NCBI GenBank assembly: GCA_037179335.1
Contig: JAKZHN010000016.1
Coordinates: 620,001 to 684,000, forward strand
Length of the DNA stretch: 64,000 nt
Reading direction: 5' to 3'
Origin: Cyclaneusma minus
Taxonomy: Eukaryota > Ascomycota > Leotiomycetes > Marthamycetales > Marthamycetaceae
In this document: piece by piece, positions 63,463-64,000 of the stretch
How the letters are laid out: every line of letters starts with the position of its first letter
Position numbering within the stretch: the first letter of the stretch is position 1
The notes under the pieces: generated by a model
What the model saw: only the letters and a program-made list of their open reading frames with translations
What the model was told of the DNA's origin: nothing
The model's database searches: none
Position numbers and translations under genes: made by a program

Positions 63463-64000
63463 GCGGTGATTTCGTGGTTCTTCGCACCTCTTCCGTTCTT
63501 CGATAGAAGGAACATTGGCAACCTCTGTACTGGTAACCACGTTCCTAGTCCCTCGCACACCCTACCGTTGACCACCGAATACATTCGGGGTAGGGTGTGT
63601 GATACTAGGCTCGTGGCCCAGGTGCTCTGACAGTTAACGGCGCATTCTTCTTGTTCTCTGCAATTACACCGAATACAGTAGGTAGCAGTCGACATGGATG
63701 GATGGCATGATGACTCTCGGAGACTTTGGACGGCATAGAATCTTTCTTTTCGGGCGGCGGGACTGGCGCGACAGTTCGACCTTTCCTTGGCACGATACGA
63801 CTTCTCACGACTTCTCACGGTTTCTCACGGTTTCTCTTCTTTCATGGCGGGGCGGCGTCTGCATTACAGCGAGGATTCACGCATAGTTTGGCGCATGGCA
63901 TGATACCACGGGTCTGGGACTTTTACAATAGCATTCTCGAACAGGATAAAGGAACGGCACGCAGGCATAGGTAAACAGGCGCGCGGTGCTTTGTATGGGG
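63463..64000. other. Intergenic, end of window
   Basis: 538 bases after the OTU gene. It contains a strong two-part hairpin (63544..63609) and a short direct repeat of ACTTCTCACG/GTTTCTCACG units at about 63798-63835. No gene was accepted. Confidence 0.45.
63544..63609. other. Nested hairpin downstream of the OTU gene
   Basis: The inner stem CACACCCTACC (63556-63566) pairs perfectly with 63589-63599. The outer stem CCTAGT (63544-63549) pairs with ACTAGG (63604-63609). The loop is 22 bases. It lies 80-150 bases past the stop codon, so it could be in the mRNA 3' end or be a relic of a palindromic element. Confidence 0.75.

Noticed and set aside
1..64000. tRNA, rRNA, CRISPR array or bacterial-type operon
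   Set aside because: No cloverleaf-compatible sequence, rRNA segment or regularly spaced repeat/spacer array was seen. Genes have spliceosomal introns and individual promoters.

Overview
This window is nuclear DNA from a filamentous ascomycete (Pezizomycotina). Genes carry short 46-80 nt introns with GTAWGT-like donors and CTAAC/CTGAC branch points. Core eukaryotic genes are present: eS1 ribosomal protein, glycyl-tRNA synthetase, CBF5, RPF1, TYW1, mitochondrial RNA polymerase, derlin and a Rab GTPase. Fungus-typical families are also present: a Zn2Cys6 regulator, 2EXR proteins, a DHA2-type MFS transporter and DUF5672. AT-rich, decayed repeat islands suggest repeat decay of the RIP kind. The class could be Dothideomycetes or Eurotiomycetes; the sequence alone does not settle it. 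All gene models below were assembled by hand from frame, splice-site and family logic.

Layout. 1-1.8 kb: end of a multi-spanning membrane protein. 2.3-14.5 kb: seven adjacent genes that look like one glycan pathway. They are three DUF5672 glycosyltransferase-like paralogues, an RgpF-like (rhamnan synthesis) type II membrane protein, an O-fucosyltransferase-like protein, a nucleotide-sugar transporter and an NDP-glucose 4,6-dehydratase (first step to UDP-rhamnose). They alternate in strand and form three divergent pairs. 15.2-21.2 kb: RPF1, GRS1 and CBF5, all in ribosome biogenesis or translation. 21.5-25.6 kb: small unknown genes, including a convergent pair of related low-complexity proteins. 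26.4-35.3 kb: a GT8 transferase, derlin, an ABHD11/IMO32-like hydrolase, a Rab18-like GTPase, eS1 and TYW1. eS1 carries two nearly identical introns.

35.3-48 kb is accessory-looking. It has a probable MITE, an unknown 2EXR-like gene, a very long zinc-finger plus ubiquitin-protease gene with a stop codon and a frame break, three kinds of tandem repeat, a diverged inverted repeat, and a frameshifted gene remnant. 48.2-53.7 kb: MFS transporter, 2EXR protein and a Zn2Cys6 regulator whose zinc-cluster exon is short and easily missed. 54.2-58.5 kb: mitochondrial RNA polymerase. 58.8-59.6 kb: a 43-nt G run, a 10-N assembly gap, a C-rich flank and an AT-rich repeat with inverted ends. 59.8-63.5 kb: peroxisomal D-amino-acid oxidase (with a GC-AG intron) and an OTU deubiquitinase.

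How the genes work together. The clearest functional group is the 2.3-14.5 kb glycan cluster: sugar-nucleotide synthesis, transport into the Golgi lumen, and several lumenal transferases. The most mechanistic observation is the pair of twin introns in eS1, a signature of introner-like intron gain.
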